Shown here: positions 61,001 to 64,000 of the stretch, one piece after another
Position numbering within the stretch: the first letter of the stretch is position 1
How the letters are laid out: each line of letters opens with the position of its first letter
Source: Antedon mediterranea
Lineage: Eukaryota; Echinodermata; Crinoidea; Comatulida; Antedonidae
DNA length: 64,000 nt
Assembly: GCF_964355755.1 (NCBI RefSeq)
Contig: NC_092673.1
Coordinates: forward strand, 29,517,001-29,581,000
Reading direction: 5' to 3'
Notes under the pieces: generated by a model
What the model was told of the DNA's origin: nothing
Database searches by the model: none
Seen by the model: only the letters and a program-made list of their open reading frames with translations
Translations under genes and position numbers: made by a program

Positions 61001-64000
61001 TAATATGTAAAATCACAAGTTATCCAATGCCTTTTTATGTCACAGCCATATATGGCTCTGTTTAATGTAAGATAACAGCGCCCTCTTTTTATAATTCAAC
61101 TTTCTGGCCATTTGTTTCTGTTTTTCGAATGTAAAATAACTATTTGCATATTTTATCAAGAGTGTCAATTCCTTGGGCTATATAAGTTGTATGGCTAATA
61201 TTTCTGCACACCTTTCTGTCGAACGCTAAATTAATTCACAATTATGACCGGCGGCGAGTTTTACCATTTTTGCGCGCGTTACAACGATATCGTCTTCTTG
61301 TACCATTTGGCGTTTATTTATCTTTAATTTGCCATTTTAGTCGCGTCAACTGCTCTGTGTAATCTGTCAACAATTGAAACTCATTGTAAAACAATAGGAA
61401 ACGTAATTTGTACAGCTTGGTTTGTTGTTTGACCACTTCTTTCATCATTGAATAATGTATCGGCCACGAAACGTAGTTTGTAAATCATATTGATGCTATT
61501 AATTGTGCAATTGTTAAGTTTGTGGGTAAATGACGTGCGCGCGTTTGAAAGCGAAAAATACCGGGCCTATAAACCCAATCGTTTATTATATTTATTTTAA
61601 ACTAGTATCCTACACAATCTCAATATTTGAGCGTTATTTTATTGAACAAATACGAACTTAATGTTGTGTTCCACTGAGTTCCACCGATTTTTGTAGGCCT
61701 AAAAATTGCTTCCTTTTTCTTATTAAATTTATTTGCCTTCAATGTAATTCTGCTGACAAAACCTGCTGCTGACAGTAGCAGTATTTTACCTTATCATGTG
61801 TAGACCACAATGTCTGAGGCCGTACTCCATAGGAAACCAGTTACCGGTAGGTCTATGATCGGATTGAGATCAGTCCGTCTCTATCCCCTGCTCACTAAGT
61901 TCATACGCCCACCCCTGCTGTGTGAGTCAGTCAGTAGATGACTTATATTAATCATTCCTAAAATTATGGTTTAGCTTGTTTTTGATAAGTTTTGAGACTA
62001 GTTGGTATCCAAATTAACATAAATTCAAGGCATACGGCTGATTTAGAGAAGATGTTAAACCCGCAAATAACCACCAGTCCTGATACTTCACGGTGAGTGA
62101 TAACAATTTTGGGGGGAGAGGGTTTTTATTGAAAATAGAAGTTAAACTTATTGTAATAATAATGTATTTGGTTAACCTGTTATGGTTTAGTACACGACCA
62201 TGCCAATTACATCTGCAACGTAGTGGCAAGACACAAAGCTGACGCGCGCATATATTAAGGAACTATCATTTGACGCGCGCGTAAAGAAACTATCATTTGA
62301 CGCGCGCGTAAATAAACTGGATCATTTTATCAACGTTGACACGCGCGCGTCAAATTTGTGTTATTTCGACATGTAGATGGCGTGCTTTTTACTGTTGATG
62401 CCAAAGTGCCATAAGAAACAGGTGTCGGTCAACCTGTAGGATTTTGATACGATTATAAAACTTCTGCAAACACAGTAACGATATCTTGATCTGTTTTCTC
62501 GTGAAAATATTTTAACATTTACCAACGAACAAGCATTCTGATGACCCCAAAAATAAGACGGATTTAAATCTCTTCGGCAAGATGTTGATGGCCGCATGAA
62601 CTTAAAAGTTCAAACAGGGCATTAGGCCTATATCTAAATACTTGAAGCTACGCTAATATGATCGCTATCTCTGCCATCATTTCCCATGCGTTTAGAATCC
62701 ATTACGTTTTCAAATATTTTAAACATCGTTAGTAATTTATAGCACCCCTTTGATTTTACCCGCAAAGATTATAATAAAATTATCGAATTATCGGTGTACT
62801 GTTTTAAAGAGCCCTTCGCGTATTATTTCACGTAACGCACAGTGGTTAAAGAGGATATTCATTCGAATTATTATCTCTGATATTGAGAATGTGATATTTT
62901 AAATTGTTCTTTGTAGATTTACTTAGTCCAATAATAATTAAGCTTTATCAACATTGTTAATGACCATTGTGATTCGTAATTTGTTTAATGTGAATGTAAA
63001 GTGTAAATTCTCGCCTTACTTCGAGTCAACAACGGAATTTGGTTCGTAAACGAGTGTTGGGCATTCTGTACGCAACACGATCCAGATGGTAAATGGTTGA
63101 TTTGGTGTTAAAGATAAAGAACTGATTTAAAGTTTGTCATCAAATCACCGCACATTTATAGTTGTAAAGTATAAAGTATTAAAACAAAAAATATGTGTAT
63201 TTATAATCGTAAGATAATTACATTGAGCAGTGACATTCCGATGTCATTTTGCTGTGTTCTGAATCATGTTATGTAGGCCTATTTCGCAGGCCTATTTATC
63301 TGTTTACTACAGTTACAGCATGGAGGTAAAAAATTAGTAAGCCTCCATGTTTTATGCGTTCTATAGTATATTATAAGAGAACAGTATTTTTTTTAAGTAA
63401 GTTTTCTATATGCCTTATTAAATGTTTGTATTGATATTCTGTTTTTAACCAGCAACTAATTTTGTCTTTATACCTTTTTGTGAAAACACCATAAAGATAT
63501 GTTGTTGGGGGTTACACAAAATTGAATCCCTTTCACGTTCGCATCACTTCGCCGTCGCCTGGGTTAACGCTCTTCTAATTACTGTATTATATAATCCACC
63601 TCTAGAAAGTTACAGTGGGCCAGTCTATGCCTCTAAAGTCTAGAGTCATCAAATAATAGGCCTATTATATCCTTAATAAAATATAAACTAAAATCACAAT
63701 ATAGGTTTGGTTGGTTAACTTCAGACTTAAATCTACTTTGTGTCATTTTCTGGCATCGTAACGCCACAGAATTTTGACATTATATTAAATACCGCTCCTA
63801 AAGGTGATTTGCATGATAAAGATAGGAATGCAAATTAGCATATACAAAAGGTAGTTAAATTTAGCGAGAACGGTTTTTTATGATGGACTCTGTTATGTAA
63901 GTAGGCCTACGCCTTGTTTGCTGTTATTAGTAGAAGTAGTAAGCCTTGTTTGGATCATTAAGTAGAAGTAGTTTTATAAAACGGTAACTATTTTTATCAA
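61001..64000. other. No gene seen
   Basis: I found no chained exons, RNA gene or long open frame. The stretch is AT-rich with GC-rich islands of cgcgcg text at 61525-61545 and 62240-62350. It may be intergenic or a regulatory flank of a gene to the right. Confidence 0.5.
62241..62355. repeat. Short direct repeats centred on tttgacgcgcgcg
   Basis: A 27 bp unit (aactatcatttgacgcgcgc then gtaaag) occurs twice in tandem with partial copies on both sides, and an inverted acgcgcgcgtcaaa follows at about 62341-62354. Could be a small element or a clustered binding site. Confidence 0.6.

Overview
The window is animal (metazoan) genomic DNA. It is AT-rich, with spliced genes on the + strand, introns mostly of 0.1-1.5 kb with GT-AG ends, and many short inverted-repeat transposons, SINE-like and LINE fragments. 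The gene set is an SEA/EGF/NIDO-AMOP-VWD membrane mucin, FIGNL1 and an FHA-bearing Ki-67. With the GGCCTA-rich simple sequence this points to a marine invertebrate deuterostome, plausibly an echinoderm. That placement is inference; no marker gene fixes the species.

Layout. Positions 1-3800 hold a tandem array with a 166-172 bp period, about 22 units, which looks like a satellite. Each unit carries a 57 or 60 nt open segment flanked by splice-like sites, always in phase 1-1 and Thr-rich. I read it as an array of mucin mini-exons belonging to the gene that follows. Positions 5145-35424 hold a large membrane-mucin-like gene whose 5' end lies outside the window. The order is SEA, short Thr-rich exons, 2 LDLa, 2 Sushi, 2 EGF, NIDO, AMOP, VWD, a cadherin-like segment, about 18 calcium-binding-type EGFs, an SEA-like domain, a Thr/Ser-rich minisatellite exon, SEA, three micro-exons, a transmembrane helix and a short cytoplasmic tail. 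I could chain 53 exons in frame (2616 complete codons before the stop). Positions 36760-49116 hold FIGNL1 (14 coding exons, 715 aa). Positions about 49770-61000 hold a Ki-67 (MKI67) homologue (9 coding exons, 1596 aa). Its three diagnostic parts are an N-terminal FHA domain, an RVSF PP1-docking segment and repeated LFQTP-type motifs. From 61000 to 64000 I see no gene.

The three genes are head to tail. FIGNL1 (RAD51-associated AAA ATPase) and Ki-67 (mitotic chromosome periphery, PP1 recruitment) both act on chromosomes, but nothing here shows they are linked functionally. The mucin gene is unrelated: an extracellular, probably O-glycosylated, membrane-anchored protein.

The most notable signal is that the mucin gene seems to grow its Thr-rich regions at four scales: whole exon+intron units in tandem (22 copies upstream), a three-copy exon+intron repeat at 6110-6502, a 15 bp minisatellite inside one exon, and 12-18 nt micro-exons. 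All of these are phase 1 at both ends, so copies can be gained, lost or skipped without frameshift.
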